Position numbers and translations under genes: made by a program. Below the pieces are notes generated by a model. It was not told the DNA's origin. It did no database searches and saw only the letters and a list, made by a program, of their open reading frames with translations. Below are positions 39,247-49,646 of a DNA stretch of 64,000 nt, piece after piece. Source of the DNA: Bacteroidales bacterium (GTDB lineage Bacteria > Bacteroidota > Bacteroidia > Bacteroidales > UBA932); NCBI GenBank assembly GCA_017550655.1, contig JAFZOK010000024.1, forward strand, positions 1-64,000, in the 5' to 3' direction. The first letter of the stretch is position 1, and each line of letters begins with the position of its first letter.

Positions 39247-40389
39247 TTAGCGGTAAAGAGACTGGATATGCTCTACCGCTTTTTGCATTTCGGCCTTCGC
39301 TGTTTCGTTGCTTTCTATGGCAAATGCGGCCTCAAGGTCTTTCTTTGCGGTAAGCAGTTCGGATTCAGATATGTATTTTGCTGCCACAATCCTTACCTCA
39401 GGGTCCTTGTCATAGAGAAGGCACGGAGCCCAGCTCTTCATGCTCCAGGATGGATGGGCCATCATCCACTCAATGCCTTTAAGTTTCTCTTCCTTTGTGC
39501 CGTAGACAAATGTCCTGTAGAGTGATCCTTCTTTCTGAAGATCTTCTTCTGACATTATTATTTCCGTGTCATTGTAAGGAGCGTTGTAAATTACAGGATA
39601 GGCCTGGTCCTCTTTGCCGGCGCACCAGAAAAGTATTCTCGGAATCATCCAGGAGAAGGAAGCGGAGCCTTCCGGATGGCCGATGGATGTGAATATCCTT
39701 CCTTTTCCGTAGTTGTTTGCAAGGAAGAACGGCTTGCCCGGACTGATTCCAGGCTGGAACTCTTCTCCTACATGCACATCGCTGAGCATTAGGGCGATAG
39801 GGGTGTATTCAGTTGCAGGAGATTCCGCCAGGACGGCAGAGTCTGCGGGAACCAGCATAGGGCCGTTTTCAAACATGATATGAAGAGTGTCTATGTCTTT
39901 CAGTTCCGGGAAGAGTTTCTTTCCTTCTTCCGTTAGGGCGACGCTGCAAAGTCCCTGGCCTCTGGATGAATGGTCCAGATCAAAGACCTGAGCTCCGTTC
40001 ATGCCGAAGCAGGCATAGTCCGGAGTGTGGCTGAGGGCATATGCTCCAGCGCAAATGCAGAGAATCCCGCCTCCATTCTCGGCGAATTGCTTTATGAGCT
40101 TTATGTTAGTCTGTCCGAGGCTGAAAGTGTGCATGCTTCCGGCTCCTCCCGGAATAATGATAACATCCAGATTATTCAGAACTCCGTTCGAAATGTCAGC
40201 ACTGGTGATATAGCGGATCTTGATGTGGGAATCCAGATTTGCGGCGGCAAAGGCTTCCGTCATATTGGTATGGCCGCTTCCAAGGCCGTTAAGCATTCCG
40301 ACTCTCAGGGTTGGAGCCGGGGTGGTTTTTTGAGTGCAGGAAAATGCGCACAGAAGGGCTGCAAACAGATAAATGAATCTCTTGGTCAT
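39247..40389 (-). CDS. BPL_N-type (class I amidotransferase-like) lipoprotein
   Basis: 380 residues. Lipobox LLCAFSC near residue 18. The first ~230 residues match the BPL_N/GATase-like fold: LRVGMLNGLGSGHTNMTEAF, LDVIIIPGGAGSMHTFSL and the nucleophile elbow GGGILCICAGAYALS. The C-terminal ~100 residues look like helical HEAT-type repeats (EEKLKGIEWMMAHPSW, DPEVRIVAAKYIS). Exported. Function unknown beyond a possible hydrolase or binding role. Confidence 0.8.
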   Translation of the reverse strand: MTKRFIYLFAALLCAFSCTQKTTPAPTLRVGMLNGLGSGHTNMTEAFAAANLDSHIKIRYITSADISNGVLNNLDVIIIPGGAGSMHTFSLGQTNIKLIKQFAENGGGILCICAGAYALSHTPDYACFGMNGAQVFDLDHSSRGQGLCSVALTEEGKKLFPELKDIDTLHIMFENGPMLVPADSAVLAESPATEYTPIALMLSDVHVGEEFQPGISPGKPFFLANNYGKGRIFTSIGHPEGSASFSWMIPRILFWCAGKEDQAYPVIYNAPYNDTEIIMSEEDLQKEGSLYRTFVYGTKEEKLKGIEWMMAHPSWSMKSWAPCLLYDKDPEVRIVAAKYISESELLTAKKDLEAAFAIESNETAKAEMQKAVEHIQSLYR

Positions 40390-40408
40390 ATCGCTGAAGA
40401 TTATAATT

Positions 40409-40435
40409 CAAAAATACATCTTTTTTGTAATTTTG
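40409..40435. promoter_or_regulatory. Divergent -7 boxes between the BPL_N and VanX-like genes
   Basis: TATTTTTG on the minus strand (40409-40416) serves the gene starting at 40389. TAATTTTG on the plus strand (40428-40435) serves the gene at 40460. Neither has a perfect -33 element. Confidence 0.45.
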
Positions 40436-40459
40436 CTTACCAAATTAAAAAGTCAGGTT

Positions 40460-41260
40460 ATGAAAAGATACTTTGTTATTCTGTCGGCGGCTTTAGCGTT
40501 TTTTATGGCAGGCTGTACCGGCAAGAAATCCCAGGCAGATGTAAAAACCGTTGCCGATACCATTGCTGTTGTGGATGAAGCGGCTGATTCCGGTTTCGGA
40601 GATCCTTCTGTAAATGATGTTGTGAAGAAAGTTCCTGCAAACATGATCAGAAGCGGCTTTGTTGTTATTTCCGAAGCTGTTCCTGATGTAATCCTGGAGA
40701 TAAGGTATTATTCAACCTACAACTTTGTGGGATCTAGAATAGATGGTTATGAAGAGCCTGTTGCCCTTATGACCAAGGAGGCTGCAAAGGCCCTCAAGGC
40801 CGTCAGCGATGATGTCAAGTCTCAGGGATACCGTTTGAAGATTTATGACGCCTACCGTCCGGCCAGGGCAGTGGCCCATTTCTGCCGCTGGGCAAAAGAC
40901 AAAGACACCACAATGAAGAGAGCCTTCTATCCGAATCTGGACAAGGCTAATCTTTTCAAGCAGGACTATATAGCCACCAAGTCCGGCCATAGCCGCGGCA
41001 GCACCGTGGACCTTACACTGTTCGACATGAGAACCGGAAAGGAAGTGGATATGGGCGGAACATTCGATATGCTGGATCCTTGTTCACATCCGGATTACAA
41101 GGGAGACCTTACTCCTGAGCAGATAGCCAACCGCCAGCTTTTAAGGCAGGCGATGATGAGGCACGGCTTCAAGCCGCTGTATTCAGAGTGGTGGCATTTC
41201 ACTCTCCGCGACGAGCCTTACCCAAATATCTACTTTGATTTTCCGGTAAGGTACAAGTAG
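40460..41260 (+). CDS. D-alanyl-D-alanine dipeptidase (VanX/M15D family) lipoprotein
   Basis: 266 residues from MKRYFVILSAALAFFMAGC, a lipoprotein signal. The M15 zinc motif is SGHSRGSTVDLTL (SxHxxGxAxD with Ser-Thr-Val before Asp), and the second ligand and base are in SEWWHFTL. RYYSTYNFVGSRIDGYEEP and IYDAYRPARAV are the usual VanX landmarks. Probably cleaves D-Ala-D-Ala in the periplasm for cell-wall recycling. No vanR/S/H/A genes are present, so a vancomycin-resistance role is not implied. Confidence 0.9.
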   Translation: MKRYFVILSAALAFFMAGCTGKKSQADVKTVADTIAVVDEAADSGFGDPSVNDVVKKVPANMIRSGFVVISEAVPDVILEIRYYSTYNFVGSRIDGYEEPVALMTKEAAKALKAVSDDVKSQGYRLKIYDAYRPARAVAHFCRWAKDKDTTMKRAFYPNLDKANLFKQDYIATKSGHSRGSTVDLTLFDMRTGKEVDMGGTFDMLDPCSHPDYKGDLTPEQIANRQLLRQAMMRHGFKPLYSEWWHFTLRDEPYPNIYFDFPVRYK

Positions 41261-41377
41261 GGCGATGGTGCCTTGCAACTCGCTCGTAATCAGCGTGATA
41301 TAAAATAAGCCCTCTTTAAAAGAAGGGCTTATTTTATAATGTGTTGAGTATTAGACAATTATCGAGCACCATCGCCC
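41260..41377. repeat. 12-bp inverted repeat enclosing the bidirectional terminator
   Basis: GGGCGATGGTGC (41260-41271), overlapping the VanX-like stop codon, and GCACCATCGCCC (41366-41377), inside the end of the convergent gene (encoding GDGAR), are perfect inverse copies. Confidence 0.6.
41299..41338. terminator. Bidirectional terminator
   Basis: A perfect 15-bp stem, TATAAAATAAGCCCT and its complement, with a 10-nt loop. A/T tracts on both sides terminate the convergent genes from either strand. Confidence 0.9.
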
Positions 41378-41709
41378 CACAGGTACCTCACCCAGTTGTA
41401 GAGTTTCCTGCGCTTCAGGTATTCTTCATCGTATTCGTTGGCGTATGCTTCCTTTTCAAAGCTGATTCTGAAATAGGCTTTCCTGGCTGAGAAACAGCAC
41501 AGTAGCCTTATCAGCCATTCCAGAACGTACCAGATGTAGAAGAAGACAAAGAGCATCTCCCGCTGCTGGGCGGAGTGGATCATTTCGTGGTTTAAGGAGG
41601 AGTCAGAGAAAAAAGCACCCTTCCTCACCACGATAAAGCCGAAAAGGTTTATCGCGATGAAATCCTTTCCCATAAATGGGACTTTCTTCCAGTAGCGGAC
41701 CTTTGCCAT
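41359..41709 (-). CDS. Small HExxH membrane protein (putative metallopeptidase)
   Basis: 116 residues. LNHEMIHSAQQREML contains HEMIH (His41, Glu42, His45), and FEKEAYANE further on could give the third zinc ligand, as in gluzincins. A hydrophobic stretch (LFVFFYIWYVLEWLIRLLCCF) lies between them, so the protein is membrane-associated. Homologous small proteins are common in Bacteroidota but I know of no assigned function. It is 3 nt after the upstream lipoprotein gene. Confidence 0.7.
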   Translation of the reverse strand: MAKVRYWKKVPFMGKDFIAINLFGFIVVRKGAFFSDSSLNHEMIHSAQQREMLFVFFYIWYVLEWLIRLLCCFSARKAYFRISFEKEAYANEYDEEYLKRRKLYNWVRYLWGDGAR

Positions 41710-41712
41710 CTG

Positions 41713-42240
41713 TTATCTGTCGTAATGATGGGCTACTCCCAGGCTGTCTTGCGGAGTGGCGGCATTGAAGAGGGAATCCAGATAGCTGTTTATGCAGGAT
41801 ATGCCATGGTCCAGTTCCTTCTTTGGCCAGGCGTTGGTGCCTCCGGAATAGATGCAGCCTTTCTCGTATTCGATGTCAATATGCCAGCCGTATCCGTCAA
41901 GAACTTCCATTCTTGGACGGTAGGATCTTTTGAGTTTATGAAGGGAGTATTCCTCTGCGATATCGGCAATTTTCTTAAGGGCTTCCTCTGAGACTTTAAC
42001 AAGACGGATGTCGTTTTCATCGTGGGAGTAGCCAAGCTGGACAGTGCCGTCCTCAAGCACTTTAAGAGTGTAGAAGTGGATAGGGTAGGCCGTAGTTCCG
42101 CTGTAGGAATACTCGTAGGACTTAACGGCTCCTTCCGGCTTTTCGTTGTCTCCAGACTCTATGTTTCCGCTAATGTAATGGGTTCTGGAACAGAAATTTA
42201 AAAGAGCCATAATGCAGGTTAATGTAAAGATGTGTTTCAT
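41713..42240 (-). CDS. Hypothetical lipoprotein
   Basis: 175 residues. The signal MKHIFTLTCIMALLNFC ends in a lipobox-like LLNFC. The mature part has TLKVLEDGTVQLGYSHDE, LHKLKRSYRPRMEVLDGYGWHIDIEYEKG and SYLDSLFN, compatible with a small beta-rich domain. No family recognised. Co-directional with the neighbouring genes. Confidence 0.65.
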   Translation of the reverse strand: MKHIFTLTCIMALLNFCSRTHYISGNIESGDNEKPEGAVKSYEYSYSGTTAYPIHFYTLKVLEDGTVQLGYSHDENDIRLVKVSEEALKKIADIAEEYSLHKLKRSYRPRMEVLDGYGWHIDIEYEKGCIYSGGTNAWPKKELDHGISCINSYLDSLFNAATPQDSLGVAHHYDR

Positions 42241-42267
42241 ATCGATGCTTTTTGTTCTTGTTCTTGT

Positions 42268-44088
42268 TTAACGGATTCCTCCGCCTCCTCCGCCCCCGGA
42301 GTAGCCTCCTCCTCCGCTGTAGGAAGAGTGTCCGCCACCTCCGCTATAGCTGCTGCTGCCGCTTCCTCCGCTCCAGAGAGATGCCGAGGTGGCGGCCCTT
42401 TCCGCTACGAGGCTTGAATACAAGGCTGCGTTTGAGGTATAGTGGGCAATGTATCCCACCGTGCTGCTGAAGTCGAATGACGATGATTCCAGAGTTTGGG
42501 CGAACTTGCTCATTGAGAAGTATTCCGGGCAAACCTTGCGGAAGTCTTTCATAACCTGGTCCGCAATTCCCAGCAAGGTTGCAAAGACAAGATATTCATC
42601 CCAAAGCTTAACCTCCATAACACCTCTTTCATCAATGAGTGTGAAGTCCTGAAGGAATTTCTTCAGCCTCATAAGGCCGGCCAGTTCTTCATTGTTGACA
42701 GGAGAAGCGGTCTTTCTCAATTCCAGAAGCTTGTCGGCATAGGAACTCTTGTTCTTGAGCCACCGCTTGAGTTCGTTTTCCTGCAGGACTCCGTCTTTCC
42801 CCGCGGCGCTCTTGAAAATGTAGTAGAGGGTGTTTTCCATCCTTATGTCCGCAGGACTCTTGATGTTGCCTTCGGAATCTTCCGGATTTTCCGTCTGGTC
42901 TGTGTGCTCTCCGATTTTGATTGTCTGCTTGCCGTCTTCAACGGTCAGAAGGAGTTCTCCCCTTTGGAAAAGGCGGAGAATGAAGGCCCCAAGCACATCG
43001 CTGATATCGGGATTTTCCTTGTAGGACAGGGAGTTCAGCGATTTGTTGGCGGCAAAGAGGCTGCCGTTGAAAGGAAGCTCCCTCTGCCAAGGGGAAAGGC
43101 CTTTGTTTATCTTGCTCCGGACCTTTTTCCTTCTTATGAGTATGCGTAGCGGTTTAAGGCTGATGACATAGGCCAGATGTGTCAGAAGCGTCTTGAGGAA
43201 TGCAAGGAAAAAGATAAAGACTCCAATTAAGGCAAGGCAGATACCGGTGGATACGTTATCTACGACCTTTGCGCTTTTAATCCCGAATTTGCCGCAGATC
43301 CATTTTGCCCAGTCGTCTGTAAAGACAGAATTGTCTCCTTCGTATTCTCCCCCGAAATTGGCTCCCTCCAGTGCCCTGTCCACAACAAGCTGGAAGTCCT
43401 GGTCAAGTGTGTCGGCAGGGTGGATGATGTCCTTTTTGAGGGCAAGCATAATGATTACCCGGCTGGAAGACGTGAAGTTGTCTGTCCAGGCCTCAAAGCC
43501 TCCGTCCCTGAACTCTGTGTTTCCGTAATATCCGAATGCCCAGCCTCTTGCGTTGGAGGTATCTATCTGGATACTGTCTATGGAAACCCTCAGCTTGACT
43601 TTGTCCGGTAAAGGATAAATGCCTGCTCCAAGAAACAGATGGTTGAACCCTTCCGCCTCGTTGTAGGATTTCATCAGGGAGCCAAGGGTGTAGGAAACAG
43701 TGTAGACCTTGTCCTTTTCTGTTTCTCCGTCTTTGAGCTCGTCAAGTCCCCAGCAGAGTTCGTAAGCTCCCTCTCCCTTTGAGATTATTCCGCAGCGCCC
43801 TTCCTTCTGTCTTCTCGTGGCAGAAACATCCCACCCCACAAGGGCGTAATCCTTGCCGGTTTCATCGCTGACCTTGAAGTCAGACAGGGTTATTCCCCTA
43901 AGGCCCTCCATCGGGATATAGCACTCGGTTCCCCTGGAGGTGATTGTCATTGTGCGCGTCTGTGTCACCACCGCGTCTCCGTTATCGCGGACATCAACCT
44001 TTATCTCAAGGTTTTTGAGATAGGGCTGGCCTGCCGCCAGCAAGGGCAGCAATGTCCAGAGAAGGATGATGACTAAACGCCTTGACAT
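42268..44088 (-). CDS. DUF2207 membrane protein with Gly/Ser-rich tail
   Basis: 606 residues. Signal peptide (MSRRLVIILLWTLLPLLAAG), then the DUF2207 N-terminal beta domain (LKNLEIKVDVRDNGDAVVTQTRTM, GITLSDFKVSDETGKDY). A TM pair lies near 285-320 and a cytoplasmic winged region near 350-560 (VLGAFILRLFQRGELLLTVEDGK). The C-terminus is about 30 residues of Gly/Ser/Tyr repeats (SSYSGGGGYSGG). LemA is encoded immediately upstream with no gap, a pairing seen in many genomes. Function unknown. Confidence 0.88.
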   Translation of the reverse strand: MSRRLVIILLWTLLPLLAAGQPYLKNLEIKVDVRDNGDAVVTQTRTMTITSRGTECYIPMEGLRGITLSDFKVSDETGKDYALVGWDVSATRRQKEGRCGIISKGEGAYELCWGLDELKDGETEKDKVYTVSYTLGSLMKSYNEAEGFNHLFLGAGIYPLPDKVKLRVSIDSIQIDTSNARGWAFGYYGNTEFRDGGFEAWTDNFTSSSRVIIMLALKKDIIHPADTLDQDFQLVVDRALEGANFGGEYEGDNSVFTDDWAKWICGKFGIKSAKVVDNVSTGICLALIGVFIFFLAFLKTLLTHLAYVISLKPLRILIRRKKVRSKINKGLSPWQRELPFNGSLFAANKSLNSLSYKENPDISDVLGAFILRLFQRGELLLTVEDGKQTIKIGEHTDQTENPEDSEGNIKSPADIRMENTLYYIFKSAAGKDGVLQENELKRWLKNKSSYADKLLELRKTASPVNNEELAGLMRLKKFLQDFTLIDERGVMEVKLWDEYLVFATLLGIADQVMKDFRKVCPEYFSMSKFAQTLESSSFDFSSTVGYIAHYTSNAALYSSLVAERAATSASLWSGGSGSSSYSGGGGHSSYSGGGGYSGGGGGGGIR

Positions 44089-44631
44089 TTAAATTGTAGG
44101 GAAGTCTTTCTTGGCTTCGTTGGCCTCGAGATACTCTCTCTTGCCAAAGTGGAGCATGCTGGCAACGAACGAACTCGGCCACTGCCTTACCATACGGTTC
44201 ATCTTGGTGGCGCAGTCGTTATAGACCATACGGCTAAGCCTGACGTTTTCCTCGTATCCGCGGATGGAAGCCATAGTGTCCTTGAACACTTCTGCAGCCT
44301 GAAGCTGAGGATATTGCTCGCCGATGGCAATCAGTCTTCCAAGCACCTGTCCTATGGCGTTTTGCTGGTTGTTAACATCCTCGGCTGAGGTAATGCTGGT
44401 CTGGCGCCTCTGGGCGATGGTTTCTACCAGGGTGTCGTGCTCGTGCTTGGTGTACTGCTCGGTCATCTTGACCAGGGCGGTTACGGCATCCCATCTGGTA
44501 TTGAGCTGCACCGCTATCTGGCTGATTGCGTTATTTGCCTTCTCGTCCAGATCAACGAGGTTTCTCTGGGTGGAGTAGATGTAGAGCCCGACGATTATTA
44601 TCAGGGCCAGAATTATAATTCCGATAATCAT
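44089..44631 (-). CDS. lemA: LemA family protein
   Basis: 180 residues. N-terminal TM helix (IIGIIILALIIIVGLYIY), then the LemA helical core STQRNLVDLDEKANNAISQIAVQLNTRWD and the PQLQAAEVFKDTMASIRGYEENV and VRLSRMVYNDCATKMNRMV regions. LemA proteins form a membrane-anchored helical bundle of unclear function. Its stop codon abuts the DUF2207 start. Confidence 0.93.
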   Translation of the reverse strand: MIIGIIILALIIIVGLYIYSTQRNLVDLDEKANNAISQIAVQLNTRWDAVTALVKMTEQYTKHEHDTLVETIAQRRQTSITSAEDVNNQQNAIGQVLGRLIAIGEQYPQLQAAEVFKDTMASIRGYEENVRLSRMVYNDCATKMNRMVRQWPSSFVASMLHFGKREYLEANEAKKDFPTI

Positions 44632-44652
44632 TTTCTTGCGTGTTTAAGGTTT

Positions 44653-46107
44653 TTAGAAATTCTCCTTCAGGCATTTGCGGCCCTGGTAGTTAACTGTCTT
44701 TTTCTTTTCCAGATACTTCATCAGTATGTCTGCGGTTCCGACGCTGAGGTCTTCTCCCTGGTCATCACCAGGAATGTCGCTGGTAATGATGGCGTAGGAA
44801 TTTGCAATCACCTTGTAGGTCTTGTTGAGGTTGAGCGGCTTGCCGTCCGGACCGAATAACTTCAGGTCCTTGATTCCGGAGCGGTTCTTGTCAGTATAGG
44901 TAACCTCGCAGGAAATACCTGAGGTGAACGGGAATCCGTGGTCGTCAACACTCTTGCAGGCAATGAGCATGTCGTGGAGTTCCTTTCCGGTAACGTTCAC
45001 AACTACTGCAGTGTTTCCGAACGGGTCCAGACGGAGCACGTCGTTTACCGTAAAGTCTCCGGCAGGATGGTCCTCATACCTTACTCCACCGGCATTGCAG
45101 TAGGCTATGTCAGCGCCGCTGAAGTCCTTCAGGGCGTCGCACATCAGCAGTCCGAGTTCCTCGTAACTGGAGAAAGGAGCCTCGGCCTGTGCCAGCACTC
45201 TCTTGAACTCAGGGTTGTCGCTGAAATAATCCACAAGGCATTTTGCGGCCACGCTGGTCTTAGGGTAATTCTTCACGTTGATGTTGGTTGCGCTCTTTCC
45301 GGTAACCTTTCCGTTTTCAACTACAAGGACAGTGTGGGTAAGCTTCTTGAGCTTGTTCTCGTTCTGGGTGATCAGGACGCCGTTATGCATTTCTCCGCCG
45401 TCTATCTGGGTGTGGGAGTGTCCGCCGATAATAAGGTCGAATTCAGGGAACTTTTCGGCCATCTTGACGTCTTCGTCATATCCTATGTGGGAAAGGAGGA
45501 TGAACACGTCGCACTCGTTTCTCAGATACAGGTACTTTCTGATAGTCTCTTCAACCTGCTCGAACTTCATCCCCTTGACATTGTTCGGATGGGTGGAAGG
45601 GATTCCGTTGAACTCGGCCTCCACAACTCCCAGTATGCATATCTTCACGCCTTTCACATAGTAGAACTGGTATGGAACGGTATGGATTCCCAGTTCCTCG
45701 TCTGCAAATATGTTGGCGCAGATGTAAGGGAAATTGGACTCGTTTATGTTCCTGGCAAGACCTTCCTGCCCGGAGTCAAACTCGTGGTTTCCGAAAGTTG
45801 AGCAGAGGAACCCGATCTGGTTCATAAGGGCTACCATAGGATAGGAAGCATCCTCGGAAATATCGTTGATAGGGTTTCCGGTGCGGTTGTCTCCTGCGCT
45901 TATCACCAGTAGAGACTTGTCCATCGCCCTGAGGCTGTCCACAATGGCAGCCATCTTAGGCATGTTGTCTATTGCGGCATGCACGTCGTTGACGGACACA
46001 ATGTTGATGTCTGTCTTGTAGGAAGCCCTGACATTCTGGCCCAGGGCTTTGCCTGTTCCGCCCAGCAGCAGCGCTGCCGCGGCAATAATCGTTAGGCACT
46101 TTTTCAT
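44653..46107 (-). CDS. Secreted 5'-nucleotidase/UshA-family metallophosphatase
   Basis: 484 residues. Signal peptide MKKCLTIIAAAALLLGGTGKA. The calcineurin-like domain has NIVSVNDVHAAIDNMPKMA, ISAGDNRTGNPI, STFGNHEFDSG and IIGGHSHTQI, supplying the metal ligands. The C-terminal 5'-nucleotidase domain has GADIAYCNAGGVRYEDHPAGDFTVNDVLRLDPFGNTAVVV. It dephosphorylates nucleotides in the periplasm. The 65-aa protein gene lies 5 nt upstream. Confidence 0.92.
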   Translation of the reverse strand: MKKCLTIIAAAALLLGGTGKALGQNVRASYKTDINIVSVNDVHAAIDNMPKMAAIVDSLRAMDKSLLVISAGDNRTGNPINDISEDASYPMVALMNQIGFLCSTFGNHEFDSGQEGLARNINESNFPYICANIFADEELGIHTVPYQFYYVKGVKICILGVVEAEFNGIPSTHPNNVKGMKFEQVEETIRKYLYLRNECDVFILLSHIGYDEDVKMAEKFPEFDLIIGGHSHTQIDGGEMHNGVLITQNENKLKKLTHTVLVVENGKVTGKSATNINVKNYPKTSVAAKCLVDYFSDNPEFKRVLAQAEAPFSSYEELGLLMCDALKDFSGADIAYCNAGGVRYEDHPAGDFTVNDVLRLDPFGNTAVVVNVTGKELHDMLIACKSVDDHGFPFTSGISCEVTYTDKNRSGIKDLKLFGPDGKPLNLNKTYKVIANSYAIITSDIPGDDQGEDLSVGTADILMKYLEKKKTVNYQGRKCLKENF

Positions 46108-46112
46108 CTTCC

Positions 46113-46310
46113 CTAAATTTTGAAAGTTATGCTCTGTCCTTCTTTAAGAGGGGCGTCGTCGCCGATCTTGTGTCCCTGGCTGTCAAAGACCTTCATCTCG
46201 TCCAGAGAGGAGACTTCCATTTTCTTCTTGAGGATATACCTCAGTATGGCGTGCTTTGCTGTTGCGCCCTTGAATATCCTCACTTCTTCCTTGTTGACTT
46301 TTACTATCAT
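46113..46310 (-). CDS. Small conserved protein, ubiquitin/ThiS-like fold suspected
   Basis: 65 residues: MIVKVNKEEVRIFKGATAKH to a final EGQSITFKI. The beta-alpha-beta pattern with a terminal hydrophobic strand resembles beta-grasp proteins, but it lacks the C-terminal GG of ThiS/MoaD. It sits 5 nt upstream of the nucleotidase gene and 11 nt from the TMEM43-like gene, so it belongs to the same operon. Function unknown. Confidence 0.65.
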   Translation of the reverse strand: MIVKVNKEEVRIFKGATAKHAILRYILKKKMEVSSLDEMKVFDSQGHKIGDDAPLKEGQSITFKI

Positions 46311-46321
46311 GGCTTAAACTT

Positions 46322-47743
46322 TTATTGTCCGTTATTGTTTTTCATCTGCTCCTGCATCTTCTTGAATTCCTGGAACTGCTTCCACTGCTCGAATTCCTTC
46401 TGCTGTTCAGGTGTCATCTGAGGCTGCTCAGGCTGTTGAGGCTGAGTAGGCTGCTGGTACTGAGGTATCTGGATTTCAGGTGCCTGTGGGGTTGGAGGAA
46501 CCTGAGGGTCAGGAATTCCTGACTTTGCCGCCTTCTTCTTTCTGGATCTTCTTACAAGCAGGAAAATCAGGGCGGCAGCAATTACCAGCAGGCAGATTCC
46601 AAGAATTGGCCTGTAGCGAATCCAGGCTATCGCGATTACAATCAAAGACCATACAAGGCCAACGATTCCACATACCAGTCCAAGCCCTGTTTCCACGATA
46701 TTGCCAAGGAACGGCAGCACCTTAAGCAGGGTTGGAACAATGCTAACAATACTTCTGAGACCTCCGATTATAATCAGTATGCCCAGGATCCTGAGAATCC
46801 AGAGAATCATCTTGTTGGTGGCGTGCTCGCTGTCGAACATCTCCTCTGCGGTGTTCTCTCCCATATAGAGCAGGTCCAGCTTGTAGCCGTTCTTGGCCTT
46901 GTAGTAGGTGAAGGTGTCCCCGACAATCTTTGCAATGATGGAAACCTTTGACGGCATATCCTTGGTGAAGGTTATCCTTACGTCTCCCACTTCCGGGACA
47001 TTAGGGTTGCGGCCGATATAGACCACATTGCCCTGGGTATGGATAACGGCTGCGGAATCCGGAATCTGGTCAATCAGGCCGCCTCTGGAAAGGAAAGATC
47101 GGGCATTGTCCCTTGCCGCCTGGTCCAGCTGCTTTACAAGATCAGCGTCCATTTCAACATTCAGCGGCTGCTCGTTGTGGAAGGAACTAACCTGGCCTGC
47201 GTTAAGCCTGTAGGCTCCGAAAGTGACGTTCTCGGCCTTGCTGGTAGCATCCTCAATCTCCCTGTATACAAAGTTCAGGTCCTGGTAATCCGGATCGTGG
47301 AAGCTTCTGGAATCAATAGGGGCGCTTGACCAGTTCTTGCTGTAAGTGTAGGTGTGGGTAGTTTCCTGCGCACCGCCTATCTTGTCTTTTTTCTCGGTCT
47401 TTTCATGCTCAACCCACTGGTAGTATTCCACGTTGCGGTGCAGTTTTACGGCTACAGCCCCAACGTTGAAAGTTCCGTCTGAAAGGGAGTCCGTGGTGGT
47501 TGCCAGTGCCACCGCGTGCACCAGCTGGCCTTCAAAATCCGGGCTCTTTACAGCCGGATTCTCCATTTCCACAAAGTTCTTCTGCCCTTCCTTGAGCATA
47601 TCGGAGGTCTTTACCGCCCTTCCCTCGTTCCACCAGAGGAGGATGGTTCCGCCAATGAACATCAGGATGCCGATAAGTATGCCACCCAGTGAATTCTTGA
47701 GTCTTGTCCCGTATCCTGTACGGGTTACTTCCGTGTAAGCCAT
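46322..47743 (-). CDS. TMEM43-like membrane protein
   Basis: 473 residues. N-terminal TM helix (GGILIGILMFIGGTILLWWNEGRAV) with the TMEM43 signature WNEGRAVKT, a large extracytoplasmic region, then GLRSIVSIVPTLLKVLPFLGNIVETGLGLVCGIVGLVWSLIVIAIAWIRYRPILG, the conserved C-terminal TM block. A Pro/Gln-rich tail (PQVPPTPQAPEIQIPQYQQP) follows. Bacterial members have no agreed function. First gene of the minus-strand run. Confidence 0.88.
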   Translation of the reverse strand: MAYTEVTRTGYGTRLKNSLGGILIGILMFIGGTILLWWNEGRAVKTSDMLKEGQKNFVEMENPAVKSPDFEGQLVHAVALATTTDSLSDGTFNVGAVAVKLHRNVEYYQWVEHEKTEKKDKIGGAQETTHTYTYSKNWSSAPIDSRSFHDPDYQDLNFVYREIEDATSKAENVTFGAYRLNAGQVSSFHNEQPLNVEMDADLVKQLDQAARDNARSFLSRGGLIDQIPDSAAVIHTQGNVVYIGRNPNVPEVGDVRITFTKDMPSKVSIIAKIVGDTFTYYKAKNGYKLDLLYMGENTAEEMFDSEHATNKMILWILRILGILIIIGGLRSIVSIVPTLLKVLPFLGNIVETGLGLVCGIVGLVWSLIVIAIAWIRYRPILGICLLVIAAALIFLLVRRSRKKKAAKSGIPDPQVPPTPQAPEIQIPQYQQPTQPQQPEQPQMTPEQQKEFEQWKQFQEFKKMQEQMKNNNGQ

Positions 47744-47781
47744 CTTGGTTATGTTTTATTGGTTATATTCTTTCTATCCTA

Positions 47782-47789
47782 CAAATTTA
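47782..47789 (-). promoter_or_regulatory. -7 box for the TMEM43-like operon
   Basis: TAAATTTG on the minus strand, 38 nt upstream of the ATG at 47743, divergent from the atp promoter about 50 bp away. Confidence 0.5.
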
Positions 47790-47837
47790 CAAAATATACT
47801 TTATGTCTTAAAGATTTTTTCTTTGGGGTTTTTGTTG

Positions 47838-47845
47838 TAAATTTG
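47838..47845 (+). promoter_or_regulatory. -7 box for the ATP synthase operon
   Basis: TAAATTTG, 22 nt before the atpD ATG. A T-rich stretch lies upstream but no TTTG at exactly 19-20 nt. Confidence 0.55.
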
Positions 47846-47846
47846 A

Positions 47847-49385
<1,539 letters not shown>

Positions 49386-49399
49386 GGTAGTTTTTGAGT

Positions 49400-49645
49400 A
49401 TGGAATATCTCAAACTGAATATAATCTCGCCGGAAAAATCCCTGTTCAAGGGAGAAGTCTCGGAAGTGACTCTTCCGGGCTCTCTGGCGCCTTTTAGCAT
49501 ATTGCCAGACCACGCCCCGATAATCTCTTCTCTGGAGAAGGGGAAGATCCTGTTCACCGACAAGGCCGGACAGAGCAGGGAAGTGGAAATTGACGGCGGC
49601 TTTGTGGAGATGAGTAACGGAACAGTTACTGTATGTATCTGCTGA
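49400..49645 (+). CDS. atpC: ATP synthase F1 subunit epsilon (N-terminal domain only)
   Basis: 81 residues from MEYLKLNIISPEKSLFKGEV. Only the beta-sandwich domain is present (VTLPGSLAPFSILPDHAPII, EIDGGFVEMSNGTVTVCIC). The C-terminal helical hairpin that inhibits ATP hydrolysis in many bacteria is absent, as commonly seen in this phylum. It lies 14 nt after atpD. Confidence 0.92.
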   Translation: MEYLKLNIISPEKSLFKGEVSEVTLPGSLAPFSILPDHAPIISSLEKGKILFTDKAGQSREVEIDGGFVEMSNGTVTVCIC

Positions 49646-49646
49646 T

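Noticed and set aside
40460..41260. Vancomycin-resistance gene vanX
   Set aside because: The dipeptidase motif is real, but no vanR, vanS, vanH or ligase is present and many Bacteroidota carry such lipoproteins for wall recycling.
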